NCBI GenBank assembly: GCA_020747015.1
Contig: JAGTJM010000012.1
Coordinates: 124,001-188,000, forward strand
Origin: Pyrenochaeta sp. MPI-SDFR-AT-0127
Lineage: Eukaryota; Ascomycota; Dothideomycetes; Pleosporales; Cucurbitariaceae
Reading direction: 5' to 3'
DNA: 64,000 nucleotides
Below, piece by piece: positions 1-12,642 of this stretch. Within the stretch, counting starts at the first letter, position 1, and each line of letters starts with the position of its first letter. The position numbers and the translations under genes were made by a program. Below the pieces are notes generated by a model, which worked only from the letters and a program-made list of their open reading frames with translations, searched no databases and was not told where the DNA came from.

Positions 1-2183
1 CACTGGTCTCCACTGCACAGACAAGGATTGAAAGATCTCAAGGAAGAACCCACGACGCTTACAGAGAAGGATTTTGAGTCGTCAGATTTTGACTTTGCAA
101 CCTTTCCAGCTGATCGCGTTATTGTTCGCTCATACATGTTAGAGCTCCCTGAAGTTCTCAATCTCCATGCGCAGATATCAAAGTATAGAGATGGCTTGGA
201 TGGTATCTTCGGTATCGTACAATTTGATTGCATCGGTCCCATGAACGGACCGCTCAAAGATTCAACACCACGATTCTGGATATTCGATGAATCAGGTACG
301 ATATTGTAGCTTTGAATAAATAGTATCCTGTCTGACCCTCATTGGGCCAGCATTCGGCGCGCCGGTTGTCACGAGCAGAGTCAATGACAACACAGCAGCC
401 GCTGGTTGCCAAAGCATCCTAAAGGAATGGCTAAATCACTGCAGCGGCCACAGCGATTGTGGAATGCAACAGCAGTCATTTCTTCCAACCCGGCTACTTG
501 ATCTTGGAGATGTTGATAGTAAAGGCCAAGTGCGCCTTGTCTTATCTCAAGATCTTGACCATGCGACCCGTTATGTCACCTTAAGTCACTGTTGGGGCGG
601 AAATGTGCCATTTCAGCTGAGGGACGAGACAATGCAAAAGATGGTAAATGGATTTGGCCTAGAAGAGTTACCAAAAACATTTCAGCAAGCCATACTAGTG
701 GCAAGATGGGTTAATGGTGAGCCAATCACTCAATTACCCGTCCGAAATAAGGACTGGTTGCTGACTACTACTCAAAGTCCGCTATATATGGATTGACTCA
801 TGTTGTATCATACAAGGTTCATTCTCAGACTGGGAGAAAGAAGCAAAGATGATGCAGAAGGTTTACAAGCACACACACTTCAACATCTCGGCAGACCATT
901 CCAACAACAGCCACGAAGGCTGTTTTATGGACCGGCTTGCATACAAGTTCACACCTTGTCCATTCATCGCTCCGAAGCTAGGCCAGGTGTATTTGGTGTC
1001 TCAGTTCGACATTACGCGACCATTGAAAGAGTCACCAATAGCCTCCAGAGCATGGGTTCTTCAAGAACGTTTTCTATCCCCCCGGGTATTGCACTTTACC
1101 ACCGATCAGATCTTCTGGGAATGCCCGGGCTTGTATGCGTGCGAGACATTCCCACAGGGTATGCCACATGTTTATGATTATTCAAAAAGCCGTCATTACA
1201 GATCTCATTTGACCTTCACACAAGCAAATGAGGAAGACGGATCGAAAGTGTACGAAGTCTGGGGACGAATATGCGAAGATTATTCACGCTCAGCGTTAAC
1301 GTACACATCTGACAAACTCATCGCGTTTGCAGGAATAGTAAGTGAATTCCAGTCACGCTTACCCAATGACAAGTATCTGGCTGGAATCTGGAAGGCGGAC
1401 TTGATAAACGGACTTCTATGGAAAGCGGCAGCTATAGATGGATGGCCAATCCAACCAAATGGCTCGCATAACCTAGATGCTGATCCTTACATCACGTCAT
1501 CCATGCCAGATACCTACCGCGCACCTTCATGGTCTTGGCTAGCCAAGGACTGTGGCATCGTTTGGCAGGCTAGTACACGCTATTCTCCTCAGGCCCTTGT
1601 GAAGATACTGGAAGCAAAGGTAGATTTTGTTGATGGCGATGATCATGCTGGTACCATTCAAGGAGGTCATCTGACTGTTAGAGGATGTCTCAGAGCTGCC
1701 CGATGGAAACAGGAAGGAAATATCGACTCTATCATTCTTGACGGGAAATCTGGAAACCAACTCCAGCTCACAGCTCCAGAGCACGAAGCGCTGCCAAAGA
1801 ATAATTCTTTTGTCCTTCAGCGAGACACTGGCATGGAGTTTCCTGTTAGAGATGTATACTGCCTACTTGTACGATTGAGTATTCAGCCTGGGGGAACATC
1901 GCAAAAGGCCATGATGATCGAGGGATTGATTCTCGGGCCAACCGAGGGAGCTGACACCTATAAGCGCCTAGGGCACTTCGAGGCAAGAGGAGAGGCGTAT
2001 TGTAAAGCATTAGTATATGAGCTTCGAGCTCCGGCGCAAGAACTTGATCAGCCACGGAATATTCTCAATTTGCAGAGCGCCACAGGTACGGGTGAAACAC
2101 AGACTGATGAAAATGGTGCCGGTTTACACTATGACGAGAAGTATTTTAGGGAGATTGAAGAGAGAGAGTTGACAATAGTGTGA
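1..2183 (+). CDS. HET-domain (heterokaryon incompatibility) protein, 5' end outside window
   Basis: HET proteins trigger cell death when unlike fungal strains fuse. The reading frame is open from base 1, so the N-terminus lies upstream of the window. The exons I infer are 1-295, 351-716 and 778-2183, with introns of 55 and 61 nt. Splicing restores the HET core: LSHCWGG, then LPKTFQQAI, then RYIWIDSCCIIQG across the second junction. The region after it has the usual HET layout, with RAWVLQERFLSPRVLHF, then YRAPSWSWL, and a C-terminus ending RELTIV. No internal stop or frameshift is visible after splicing. The C-terminal ending resembles that of the HET gene at 12643-15141 (RELKIV), which suggests paralogy. 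The family is secure; partner and allele specificity cannot be read from sequence. Confidence 0.9.
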
Positions 2184-2548
2184 AATTAAACGTATCTGAT
2201 GCGGAAATGTTGTACGAAAAGCGTCGTCTCGCAAGCTGGTATGTGTCAAGTGAGGAGTTTGGAGAGTCCAGGCAGAGTACAGTCTATTCCTGTTGTGCGA
2301 TAGCTCCGGACACCCCACCTTTGTTCACTTCACTCCTTCCCTCGTGTTGCTTGGCAAATGACTCATGTCGACTCACTCATGGTCAAAGTTGAGCTATCCA
2401 TACGCGAAAGAAATATTTGAAGTATTTGTATGAACATTGACGGCCCTACTAGCATTGATTAAAGGGCTCGAGACCAAAAAATCTTTGTTTCGGGTTTGGA
2501 ATTATTCGACCGCCACGAAGCTTTTTCCGACCAAAATCTTCAATTAAA
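2184..2548. other. Intergenic, no gene seen
   Basis: This is the spacer between the HET gene and the APH-like kinase. It should hold the 3' UTR of the first and the promoter of the second. I see no coding signal in any frame. Confidence 0.6.
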
Positions 2549-3688
2549 ATGTCTTCGCCTACCGATCTTACCACTGAGGATGGCCTTCGCTCTTACCTGA
2601 AGGCCAATGGGCGATCCAAGGAAGTTAGCGTGACCCTTCTCTCAGGGGGCACCGCAAACTACGTATACCGAGTCGCTGGCATCCACGGTTTCACAAGTAT
2701 CTTCAAACATGCGGCGCCCTATCTACACAGCAACCACAACTTTGCTCTAGACCCTACGCGCATGGACTATGAAGCCCAAGCTCTGGACATCCTGTCACCT
2801 GCCGATAGTGTGAGCCCAATATCACGTTTATTGCCGAGATCCACCGTGCATGCTGTACGATTATTGAGTTACGACAAAGAGAAGAAGCTCCTTTGCATTG
2901 AAGACGGGGGGAGTCAGAACCTGAAAGATTCTTACGGCGATCAGAAGCTCGACATAGCAAAAGCCGGCGAAGAACTGGGTAAGTGGATTGCTGCACTGCA
3001 CATGTGCTCGACGACGATCTCGCTCGCGTTGCCGGATCAAAAGGAGGCTGTTGAGGAGAACAGGAGCAAAAATAACCCAGTTGCTGTCCAGATCTACCGC
3101 CACTCATACAGAAATTTGTACACGGCGCTCTCGCAATACGGACACGACACCAAGCTTGCGGACCGCATCAACGAGGATTTCGGCAGCTTACTTGAAACAG
3201 ACGATGAGTGTGTCTGCCACGGGGATTACTGGCCTGGTAACGTACTAGTGCGGCTTTATCCCACACAAGATAAGCCCGCGGATCTGACCATTGTCGACTT
3301 CGAGATGGTCCGTCGCGGTACCAGCGCCACGGACGTTGGTCAATTTGCTGCTGAGGCGTTTCTTCTCGACCGCTTCAGAGGCGGGAGAGGCTTACTTCCC
3401 GTATTCTTGAATGAATATATAAGAGCAAGGAAGGAGAATCCTCATAATTCTACAGTGCTTGACAGGGCATGGCTGAAGAGGGTAGTGGTGCATTGGGCAG
3501 TACATGTCGCATTTTGGCCTACTCGAGTGGAGTGGACAGATAGTGCAGGGACACAAGAATTGGTCGACATTGGCGTGGGCGTATTGAAGGCCGTTCTAGA
3601 CGATGATTGGGAGAAATTATTGTTGTCACCATTGTTCAAGGACGTTAAAGGTGCTTTGGGATCCGTTTTAGAAGCGCATTCCGGATGA
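2549..3688 (+). CDS. Aminoglycoside phosphotransferase (APH)-family kinase-like protein
   Basis: An intronless 379-residue protein with an APH-type kinase fold. The family transfers phosphate from ATP to small molecules; fungal members are often uncharacterised or resemble methylthioribose kinases. The N-lobe nucleotide loop appears as LLSGGTANYVYRV (about residues 31-42). The catalytic Brenner motif HGDYWPGN (224-231) supplies Asp226 and Asn231. The metal-binding DFE replaces the usual DFG/DxD (Asp250), in TIVDFEMVRRG. The ATG is the first in frame, 20-odd bases after an A-rich leader. No signal peptide or membrane segment is seen, so it is probably cytosolic. The substrate is unknown, and the genes on either side give no pathway hint. 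Confidence 0.85.
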   Translation: MSSPTDLTTEDGLRSYLKANGRSKEVSVTLLSGGTANYVYRVAGIHGFTSIFKHAAPYLHSNHNFALDPTRMDYEAQALDILSPADSVSPISRLLPRSTVHAVRLLSYDKEKKLLCIEDGGSQNLKDSYGDQKLDIAKAGEELGKWIAALHMCSTTISLALPDQKEAVEENRSKNNPVAVQIYRHSYRNLYTALSQYGHDTKLADRINEDFGSLLETDDECVCHGDYWPGNVLVRLYPTQDKPADLTIVDFEMVRRGTSATDVGQFAAEAFLLDRFRGGRGLLPVFLNEYIRARKENPHNSTVLDRAWLKRVVVHWAVHVAFWPTRVEWTDSAGTQELVDIGVGVLKAVLDDDWEKLLLSPLFKDVKGALGSVLEAHSG

Positions 3689-4492
3689 AGAGGAGCCATA
3701 GGTCTTCACGGGCGATGGAAATCCAATAATCGCTCTGTTAACATCAGATGGCTGCCTAGAAAAAAGCAAAACGAAGTAGAAGAATAGTTTTCAATATAGC
3801 CATATTTGACGTCTTTCTGCATTGCTGGCAGACGTGATTGTCTTCAGTAAAGAGCAACATCGGTGCCACATGAGGAACCTTGCCATCTTTTCTGAAACAA
3901 CCTTCACGGCTACGCATTCGTTGCTCCTAAGGCTTAATGCAAATCATTGACAATGTGTTTTGTTGATCATTCAGAATGCGCGCGATCCCACAATCAATCT
4001 TAGTGCGAGGTTCAATATAAGCATGTCCCAGCGACTCTGCAAGGTATAAAATGGCGAGGCTGAGAAACGTAAAATCAGATAAACGCAACGCAAAAGCAAC
4101 AGTGAAGGTGACTCGCAAAGCGATAAGGGCTGAATGGAGCGATATGGTAGTGCTAGATATGGGCAAGCAAGGTTTACTTTTTGTTACAGTTGCCAACAAG
4201 CTAATCAGCAAAAGCAGTTAGCGAGAAGCCGACATCTTAGGGGGGAGGGAGGGAAGACTTTTCTGGAGCGAGACTTAAGCTGCTTGGTAAAGTGGAGAGC
4301 GGATCAAGCAAGATAGTGCATTCTTATTAAGGTATTTATGCGATTCATAGACAATTCTGATAATGATCTCAGCTAAGCACTTGGTATCATTGAGTAAACC
4401 GATGATATCTTAGAAAAACATTAGTCGCCAAAGTCATCCTCTAGTAATAGTTGTAGTGCGCATGGACGCAAGCAGGTAATGGGTCACACCAT
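3689..4492. other. Intergenic, no gene seen
   Basis: The two flanking genes converge here. Short open frames exist on both strands but have no family signature and no convincing splice pattern. I treat the stretch as two 3' UTRs plus spacer. Confidence 0.5.
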
Positions 4493-5688
4493 TCACAGTT
4501 TCTTCTTGCCGGAACTCAAACGTTGTTCAATGACTGCCAACTTCTCCTCTCGCCATCCCCATACACCACTAAGTGCCGCACCTGGGCCGCCAAGCAAAGT
4601 CAATGCGGCGATAGCACCTGCGCCCTTGATCAATTGCACGCTTGTGGCTGCTCCGTAGAGTAACCGCTGCACATCGTAGATCGCGATCCAAGCTGGCAAC
4701 AGATACAACATAGCGCAAATGATCCAGTCCCACTGGAAAATCCACAGAAATCCGTAATCGATGGTGGTCTTCCAGGTGGCCAGGCTGGGCAAGAATACAG
4801 AGGAAAAGGTGACCTCAGGATTTGAGGATGTTAGAATGCCAATGATGACTACCCAGTGTACTGCAGTGCTGATGACGAAGGTGGCAGCGTACAGAACTTT
4901 GAGATGAGTTTGGTCATCTTCGTTAGATGATTTTGAAGGCGGCGATGGCTCCGAAGAAACGTAAAACGATGCGATCCATAAAGGAGCATTTACGATGATC
5001 GGAGTAAATTGCCAAAAGCCGAGGATGGTTTGAAGAGCGCTTGTACTTTTGCCGGGGACATAAATTGCAAGGGTGGGAATAACGTAGAGGAAGATGGTGG
5101 CTGGAAGCAGAGCGCTGACATATGGCAGGGGAACTGCGCGTCCGCTGGAAAAATACGATTTTTCGGCTGATATCTTATGCAATAGAAGCCACCAGAAGGG
5201 AACTATGACGGCGCCGCCGATATTCTGGTACAACAAGGCAAGGACGGCGGTGCTAGGGGGGCATTAGCAGCTTGTTCTTCAAATTATCCAGCCCGACGCG
5301 CAACCGGGGAAGCGCAAACTTACTATTTCACCCAGCTCCCTCGATTCCTCTCCCGACAAGCCTCGACGTTCAAGACTGCGATCATCGGCGTGATCTGTAC
5401 CAGGAAATGCAGTTGCTGCCAGAAGAATGGTTCGTTCCATCCCGTTGGGCCATATACAAACGCAGCGACCAGGAACGATACCATGCCGTCCAAAGGCGCG
5501 ATGCCAGTGTAGTGCTTCTTGATGGGGGTACCATTGGGCAAAACACCTGATGCGATGACCTCTTTGAAACCAACAGGCACCTTGTTCATCACGATGTTGA
5601 TGCGCATGAACCAGGCTCCAGCGACAGATAGGGCTACAAATGCGGCTAAGATGGCCGCATTGTAGGGGCGGCGGGTTGAAGCAGCCAT
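4493..5688 (-). CDS. Multi-pass integral membrane protein of unknown function
   Basis: Exons 5688-5324 and 5252-4493 give 374 residues. The 71-nt intron has donor GTAAGT and acceptor CCCCCCTAG, and the join reads SWVKYTAVLALLYQNIGGAV. The N-terminus is a hydrophobic helix (residues about 10-27). At least seven further hydrophobic segments follow, including the stretch around PLDGMVSFLVAAFVYGP, one around HFLVQITPMIAVLNVEACR, and several in the second exon. The C-terminal tail is short, basic and cytosolic-looking (SSGKKKL). Related fungal proteins are often called simply integral membrane protein, and some lie in secondary-metabolite clusters. No synthase or tailoring enzyme is near this one, so I assign no metabolic role. 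The gene model is solid; the function is unknown. Confidence 0.75.
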
Positions 5689-6896
5689 GATTTATGGATA
5701 TAGGTACACACGAGTTTGAGAACAAAGGCAGTTATGGGGCATATGAACGTCTTATACGAAGTCAGCGCCTAGATCTAATTTCGCGAGTCTTACTCAACTA
5801 GGGCGACAGTCTGGATTCACGGCGCATCCTGGTTACTTGAATCGAACGTTCCTGCGCGGGGCATGCTTATGTAATACGAGACCGGCTCCCTCTCCCATCG
5901 TTCCGCTAGGAAGGAATCGTGCCCTGCCGTCCTCTTAGACATCACGTGAGATATCTCGTATCAAGAATCTCTCCATACCAGTAGGCCCTGCAAAGTGGAG
6001 GCAGTGGCTTCCCGGGCGGGTGTCGTGTCGTGTTTCCTGGCGCACAGGAAGTATGCCGCTCTCTAGAAGCCGACGGCCAAAAGCTAGCGCACGTCATGTA
6101 GTATACCGTAGATGAAGCAGATGCTGAAATTCTCGATCGAATTGTTTCCTGCTATGCTTCTTAACTTGTTGAAGGAGAGTCGAAGAGGTCCCAGAGGAGC
6201 GATGTGTGCTGCGAAAAATCTGGCCAAGCCCCCAACGCAACAAACACCGAAAGATGAGCCGAAGACAAAGTCGATGTGCTTGGACTGAAGCTTGATTATG
6301 AAGATTCCTCCAAATACTTGCCCTTGTACTCGGATAAACGGCCCTATCCTTGCGAAGATCTACGACAGCCCCTACGCTCCTAAAGTTCCATTGTTTTGCG
6401 CTGAACAGCACTACGTGACGTCAATGTTCTCAGCCTTGCAGGATACAGCACCCATCGATCCGCTGTACATGAAAAGTGCCTGTTATTGATTGAAAGTGGT
6501 GTGATTAAGGTTATGCGTTTGGGATTTAATTCCTTGCGCGTACCTGCCAAGCAGATCTGGCTCGACGCGGAACGGCGAGATCGTGGTTTCCGCACGGGCG
6601 GTAATTGGTGATGTCATACTCAAACGTTGAAGACGGCGCAAGCATTGCTAAGATCTACTCTTCCATGCAGGGCCCATGGGACGAAGTTAGCCGTAAGGGG
6701 CATGGTACTCCCACATGATGATGCGGATCTGCGTGCCTCTCCTTGTTGCCCGGTTTTTGATCTAGCTTTGACCTTTTGTTACATCCGTTAACTAACAGCT
6801 TCGTTCGCTGTGCAATCTTCCTCGGCTTTATACTTCTCTCTTGACACATCATACTCAGCGATCATCACATCGGGAAGAGCAAGCTGCCTGATAGTC
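5689..6896. other. Intergenic promoter region, no gene seen
   Basis: About 1.2 kb between two divergent genes, the membrane protein and the CDF transporter, and therefore probably both promoters. It contains a perfect CRE/ATF palindrome (separate entry). The open frames have no recognisable domain. Confidence 0.5.
6416..6423. promoter_or_regulatory. CRE/ATF-type bZIP palindrome TGACGTCA
   Basis: A perfect 8-bp TGACGTCA lies about 470 bp upstream of the CDF transporter start. Fungal Atf1-type bZIP factors bind such sites. An 8-mer can occur by chance, so only the placement in a divergent promoter argues for function. Confidence 0.3.
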
Positions 6897-8462
6897 ATGG
6901 TGGGAACACGGCGTAATCTTCTCAGCAAAACTTCGAGCTACGGAAATGGCAACATCAATGGCAATGGCGACAGCGATAGCTTCAACCAGTATCAACGCGG
7001 TGATTTAGAAAGCAATTATGGATCCATCAATCCGCTGCGCCCCAGAGATCGATTTCGAGATGCAATCGAGACGACGATGAAAGAGAATCGAGCCATGGAT
7101 ATGAAGAAGAAGCTGATTGAGAATGTCGACCACACCGCAATAGAAATGTACAGGAAGAGCGACGAGAGTGTATAAGAATCCACAATAATACGAGCTGATA
7201 GATACCCATGCTAATTCATCAAACAGCTAAAATGCATTCCGAATGAAAAAGTCCGCAAGTTCTATGAGGAACAAAACAGACGCATCGACGATTGGCTTGA
7301 GGTCGATATGGTTGTATCCTCATTAGCAGACGACATTGTCGATAGTATGAACCCTGGTGACCCAGACCACGATGGTGTCGCTGAAGAACGTGGTCCGCTT
7401 GGAACTAGTGGAGAAAGTCTTGAACCATTTCTTCCCGAAGACGAGCGAAATCGACGAGCAAAATCTGCTAAACATGTGCGATGGGCAATAAACGTAAGCA
7501 GCAACCCCAGTTCGAGCGATTTATTCTTATGGACAGCAGATCAATGTAGTTGTCAATATCCTTCTACTAGCTGCAAAAGGAGTAGCAGCCATCTGGTCTA
7601 GCTCACTATCTCTAATCGCTTCGCTAGTTGATTCTGCATTGGATCTTCTCTGCACAGTCATTATTTGGACAACAAACAAGATCGTCGGCTGGCGACTTAC
7701 GAAGCTAAAGAAAAAATTCCCAGTAGGTCGCAGAAGACTCGAACCCCTTGGCATTCTCGTTTTCTCCATCATCATGGTCATCTCTTTCCTCCAGATTCTG
7801 CAGGAATCCATCAAGAAATTGCTGCCTTCTGGTGATCACGACGTAGCCACTCTACCGCCTGCTGCCATTTTCGCAATGGTAGCCACAATCGTTGTCAAAG
7901 GGACGCTTTGGTTTGGGTGTGCTCGTGTGAAGACAACTCAAGTCCAAGCCCTAGCCAAAGACTGCAAAACTGACGTTTACTTCAATACTTTCTCATTGCT
8001 CTTTCCCCTCATCGGACACAAGCTCAATGTATGGTGGCTCGATCCCATTGGCGCCACCTTCCTTTCGCTCTTCATCATCTACGACTGGGCAGGCACATGT
8101 CTCGAGAACGTCACTCGTCTTACTGGAGAGGCTGCCAGTGACCGTGTAGAGCGTAAGATGATGTTCATGGCCTATCGGTTTGCGCCACTTGTAGAAGGGT
8201 TTAAGAGCATCAAGTGCTACCACGCCGGCGATGGCATTTGTGTGGAAATTGACGTGCTCATGCCTGAAAATGCGCCATTGAGTAAATGTCACGATGTTGC
8301 AGAAACATTGCAGTATTGTCTGGAGGGGTTGAATGAGGTAGATCGAGCGTTCGTCACAATGGACTGTAAGTTTCGATACCCATCCTTTTTGTGAAACAGA
8401 GCTAACATTATTTAGATACTTCGCAAGGGCCCACAGGACATGCAACATCTGATGGAGAGTAG
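6897..8462 (+). CDS. Cation diffusion facilitator (CDF) transporter, manganese-type motif
   Basis: Four exons (6897-7169, 7227-7493, 7540-8365, 8416-8462) encode 470 residues. CDF proteins export divalent metal ions from the cytosol, usually in exchange for protons, across organelle or plasma membranes. A long hydrophilic N-terminus precedes the membrane domain, which begins around residue 181. The two metal-site motifs are both DxxxD: DSALD at 211-215 in helix 2, and DCKTD at about 321-325 in helix 5. Zinc CDFs usually carry HxxxD, whereas DxxxD is typical of Mn-type members. The C-terminal cytoplasmic domain follows. A short last exon gives the ending YTSQGPTGHA, common in this fungal subfamily. 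I chose ATG 6897 because upstream in-frame starts are only non-ATG. The family is sure; manganese specificity is inferred. Confidence 0.92.
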
Positions 8463-8997
8463 TCAGTTCAATACATCATGCATTACACAGAATCCTTTTC
8501 TTCTGCGTGACCACACTCTTCACCACAACAACTATTTACTTTTTGGTGTCTGATTTGGCCTGTCATCAAGTTTAGGAATCGATCTCGGTCTCGGCTTTAA
8601 TAGATCTCAAGTCGTTCGTAGTCACAAAGAAGAAGAAGATATCGCTCGTGACAAAAGCCGTTTGCAATGTCATTCCACACTATCAACAAAAAATTAGCAG
8701 AGAAGATTATTCTTGATTTCTCATAATAGTTATCCTTGAGTCGGATAAGAATTCTGAAAGCGCATGACCAAACATCCAACAAATTCCAAGCTCGTGAGAT
8801 TGCTCACGCTTGATTTAGACTTCCGTTGCCGTTCTTGGGTTGAACCCTCGTATCAGCCTCCAATTAATCAGAGATTGCTCTGCAAAGCTCCAATTCAAAC
8901 GAAACAGCACCTGCAATCTCATCATCGACCATTACCCTCAATCATCACGTGTTCGCTTCACGGGTTTCTGTTCGATTACGGAATCCGCTATCCAGTG
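8463..8997. other. Intergenic, convergent 3' ends
   Basis: The CDF gene and the 716-residue minus-strand gene converge here. The stretch is AT-rich, with no coding signal that survives splicing attempts. Confidence 0.5.
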
Positions 8998-11248
8998 TCA
9001 GTTTGAGTATACTAGGTGAGAGTCAAGGAATGACTGACCTGTACGAACATTCTTCTGCTTTGCTGCAGCACGCTCTTGGTCCTCAGTTGGAGTATCCCGT
9101 ACTCGCTTCAGATCTTGGACCATGGTCCGATCGTCTATGTAAAGTTTAGCTTAGTGAAGACGAAATGGTGCAATGGGTCAACTTACCATCATGCTTGACC
9201 TCATCATTTTTTCGCTTTGTCGCGACCAAACTATTCGGCGAGCCAGGTAGAACCGATCCAGCATCACGATTTGTCGTACCATGCTGTTCGCTCCGTCTTT
9301 CTGCCACCAGCTTCTTCATGTTTGCGGGGTTCCTCCAAAACTCATTCAACTCTCTCATATTGAGCTGATAAGTTGGAAAGTGATCTCGCGTTGAACTGTT
9401 ATTGAAGTAGCCACGCTCTTGGTCTTCCGCGAGTTTCACCATTTCTTCCCAAGCCAAGCACCCTTCTGCATTGACTTCCTTCATCAGATTGAAGTTTCCG
9501 AGAGCAATCCGCGAGAAGAGCCTTTCAATATATCCAATGCGCTTGTTTCCGGGAATGAATGAAATCTCCATGTTCTGGACTTGAAGAGTTTTCGCCGCAA
9601 GTGCTTCTTTGCACACCCACACGATATATTCTGACCTCCAAGCTCTCTCATCATGAACGTGATCTTCAATGGCGTCAATTGCTTTTTTGAGGTCTTTACG
9701 TCCACCGCCAAAATATGGATGCTTCAGAAAATGATCGACGATTGTTGCCAGATCTTGCTTCTTTTCCCAAGAAATTTCAAACATGGCTGCGAACATACGG
9801 GAAACTTGGTCTTGCTTAAGACGAGTCTTCCTCCGAGCCTCCATCAGGAGGTTTATCAATCCCTGGTTCGTGTAGTCCTTGCTTGGGGGAGGGCGTTCAG
9901 CCTCAGAGACGGCATCAGCAGCAACACTTACAGCCGAGAGATTTTTCTTCGGCGCAGTCCGGAGTAAGACCGGGTAGTTTGCATTGTTCGCGCGGCTTAG
10001 AGTCTGCACATTGAAGGAGGTTCTAGCCTTAGAATTTTCACTAGCCTCTTTGCCGGACGCAGGGTTCTGAGTGAAGGCACAGAGTGGTTGTGGTGGGAGT
10101 AGCGGACGCCATGTGACAGCGTACACACTAGTCTCAGGAGTTCTTATATAGAGACCAGGGTTCCTTGACATAGTATTCTCCGTACGTGTTTCTTCTGGCT
10201 TAGAAATATTGGCTGGTAGGGGCGTAGCTGGTAGGTCTTGCGCGTTTGACTGCCGTACGTTTGCATCTACCATGGGCTCATTGTTGCACTGGTGCGGAGA
10301 AGAAACATTAACGGCAGAGACGGTGGAGCATGAGGCAGATGTTGATGTCTCTTCGGTTTGTTGCACGTCATCCATAGGGGATGGAGCGATGGTGACCTCA
10401 ACGCCGTCCATGGCAATGATTCCAGCTGAATCAACATGAGGTTGGCTGAGCGAGTTTGCTGCACCATTTCCGTTCCGTAGTTTGCTGCAATCGATGAACA
10501 GATCTAATGGAAATTGGTTTAGGAGCTCTACTTCAGGTTGAGAATGATTCGAGACCTGTATGGTGGGTAGCATATCTCCACTGAGAGATACAATGTTCTC
10601 TCGTCTGTTTGTGTTCTCAGCAGATCTCTGCTCAGGTTTCACTGCGCTAATGCTACTATTGATCTTGCGCTGTAAGCCTACAATGGCTGGCGTGGGAGAA
10701 GCTAATGGAACTGGTTCCATAGTTGGGTGCTCTGCCGAGAGAGTCAAAAGTGTGCTTTGCCGCGGTGGCCATTTTTCGGATGACCATTCGTCGCTCGCTA
10801 TATCTGGTAGTGGAGTACTACGGGCGAGTCTGAGGTATTCCTCGTCATGAAGCTTGTTCAGATCAATGGAAGCGAAACTATGGCCTAAAAGATCGAGGTG
10901 GCGTTCCTGGAGATTGCGATTTCGTTCGGAATATATGTATCTTTTTTGGTCGCGAGGCGCGACGCGTGGTGGTGCTATCGACTTGCTGCGGCGATTTCTA
11001 AGTTTTCCCTTTGGCTTCCAAGCAATGAACTATTGAAATCAGTTATGTCTTCAGTGGACTGCCACTACAATCCTTACATCAGGACCTTCGACCAAGGCGA
11101 CTAAGTTCGCGAGAAGTTCGCTGTAGTTGGCTTTCGCCGCGAGAGGTGGATGTGCTGATAGTAGAGGCAGCATTCCCAAAGCCATCTTCTTGAGATACTG
11201 AAAGAGCTCAGGCACCAGTTGCGAACTCATCTTGACGCTCGAGCTCAT
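8998..11248 (-). CDS. Unrecognised fungal protein, about 716 residues
   Basis: I infer exons 11248-11078, 11029-9187 and 9134-8998. The first intron (48 nt) joins VALVEGPD to FIAWKPKG. The second (52 nt) joins KNDEVKHD to DDRTMVQDL. Without the second splice the frame would end at 9146 with a low-quality tail. The N-terminal 60 residues look helical, and residues about 60-400 are low-complexity and rich in Ser, Thr, Pro and Asn. The region from about residue 400 is predicted helical and charged (ARRKTRLKQDQVSRMF, then AIDAIEDHVHDERAW and FWRNPANMKKLVAERR) and is probably the folded domain. I recognise no family, signal peptide or membrane segment. It could be nuclear, given the basic stretches, but that is a guess. 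Confidence 0.6.
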
Positions 11249-12642
11249 TGTATAGTACTAAGTTAATCGGTGGTTATAAGAGGATATTGGTGGTATAGGA
11301 CTGGAAATCGGGGTTTGAACCTGTGAGAAAGATAGCCAAATCGAAGTTGCAGTGATAATATAGCGCAGCTTAGGAAGCTCAAGACTTAAACGAGTGGCAG
11401 TGGGAAGCTATGGCCAGCAATCACCGTGGTCGGTGACACAGGTTGAAATTGCTCACATTCACCTTCACGACTAGCACGGGGAATACGATCACAGGCAAAC
11501 AAAAAAAAGCTTTCTCCTTTCGTACCACTCAACCCAATAACGGTGGTCATTATCTAGTCTATCGAATGCAAATGCTGTTCCAGCTCAACTACCCGGCGCC
11601 GAGGAATGAGGAACTACTCATGTGAGCAATGTTCACTAATTCCTCTCAATACAGCAATCTTTAAAAAAGAGCAATCAAACCGTAAACCAAGGCATATAAG
11701 ATGATCTCGAAGCTTTCATAGATGTGAATGCTCATTTTTAATAAAATAAGGTAGCAGGCGGTTTTATGGAAACTGGCTCAGGTGTTACCCAGAGCATGGA
11801 AAGGCAAATCTAGGCAGCACTTTGAAGATTCCAGTTCACCCTAATTCTTTTCGTAGTTTGTTCGTTATCACAATTTTGCCTACGAAGTGCGGTGAAGGCG
11901 GAGAGTTGCAAGCAGCAACGTTTGCACGTGCTGAAATGTACGCGTGAACTGCTCACTCATTCCTCAATCCATGGGTACCGGGGTATATATTATGAAAAGG
12001 AGTACATTACCCTTTGTTGAGAATCGTAAAGTTTACTAAACGTCTGAATCTCTAGTATTATAAGCCGTAAATCTGATAAATATATAAGATTTATGTTCGA
12101 GTTCATGATCACACCCTCAGAACATGCAGGCCTTCCTGAATATCTAGTCCGCCTATATTCACATTAGCAGCCACGCCGTCAACAATCAATCTACACTTCG
12201 ATACATACTTTTACTCGCAATTATTCATGTCAGAACAAATGTTATGATACTGGTTCTCTGCTCCAAGAGCCTGGAATACACTCCAATGAATAAGAGCGTT
12301 GGGTTTTCAACAATTCGCTTGGCCGCTAGTATGCAGCGTAGGTCTTTGGGAATACAATATGCACTTCCACATATTTCGAAAAGCACGCAAGACGAGGTGC
12401 ATTATTCCTCAAACAGACCTGAATCTCTTTGCTTTGTACGATCTTGTATGCAAATATCCACTCGCTAGTGTATTCCCACATCTAGCAAATATATTCTAGT
12501 GGTGATAACGATGAGAATGAAGAGGCACTAGTAGCATCCATTGAAACTGGTGCCTGGTGTTGGAAGAAAAGCGACTCATTAGGTAGAGTAGCTGTTTCGA
12601 TGTGTTCGTCCTCCCTCATAAATCCGTATGGCTATGTGATTT
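11249..12642. other. AT-rich intergenic region, no gene seen
   Basis: About 1.4 kb upstream of the 716-residue gene and downstream of the second HET gene. The 11.7-12.2 kb part is notably AT-rich. No open frame shows a domain, and no tRNA fold was found. Confidence 0.5.

Noticed and set aside
4493..5688. Secondary-metabolite cluster around the membrane protein
   Set aside because: No synthase, P450, methyltransferase or regulator within 10 kb on either side.
9146..9186. Unspliced C-terminus of the 716-residue protein
   Set aside because: The alternative end is short and low-complexity; splicing at a good GTAAGT donor continues with a charged helical tail in frame.
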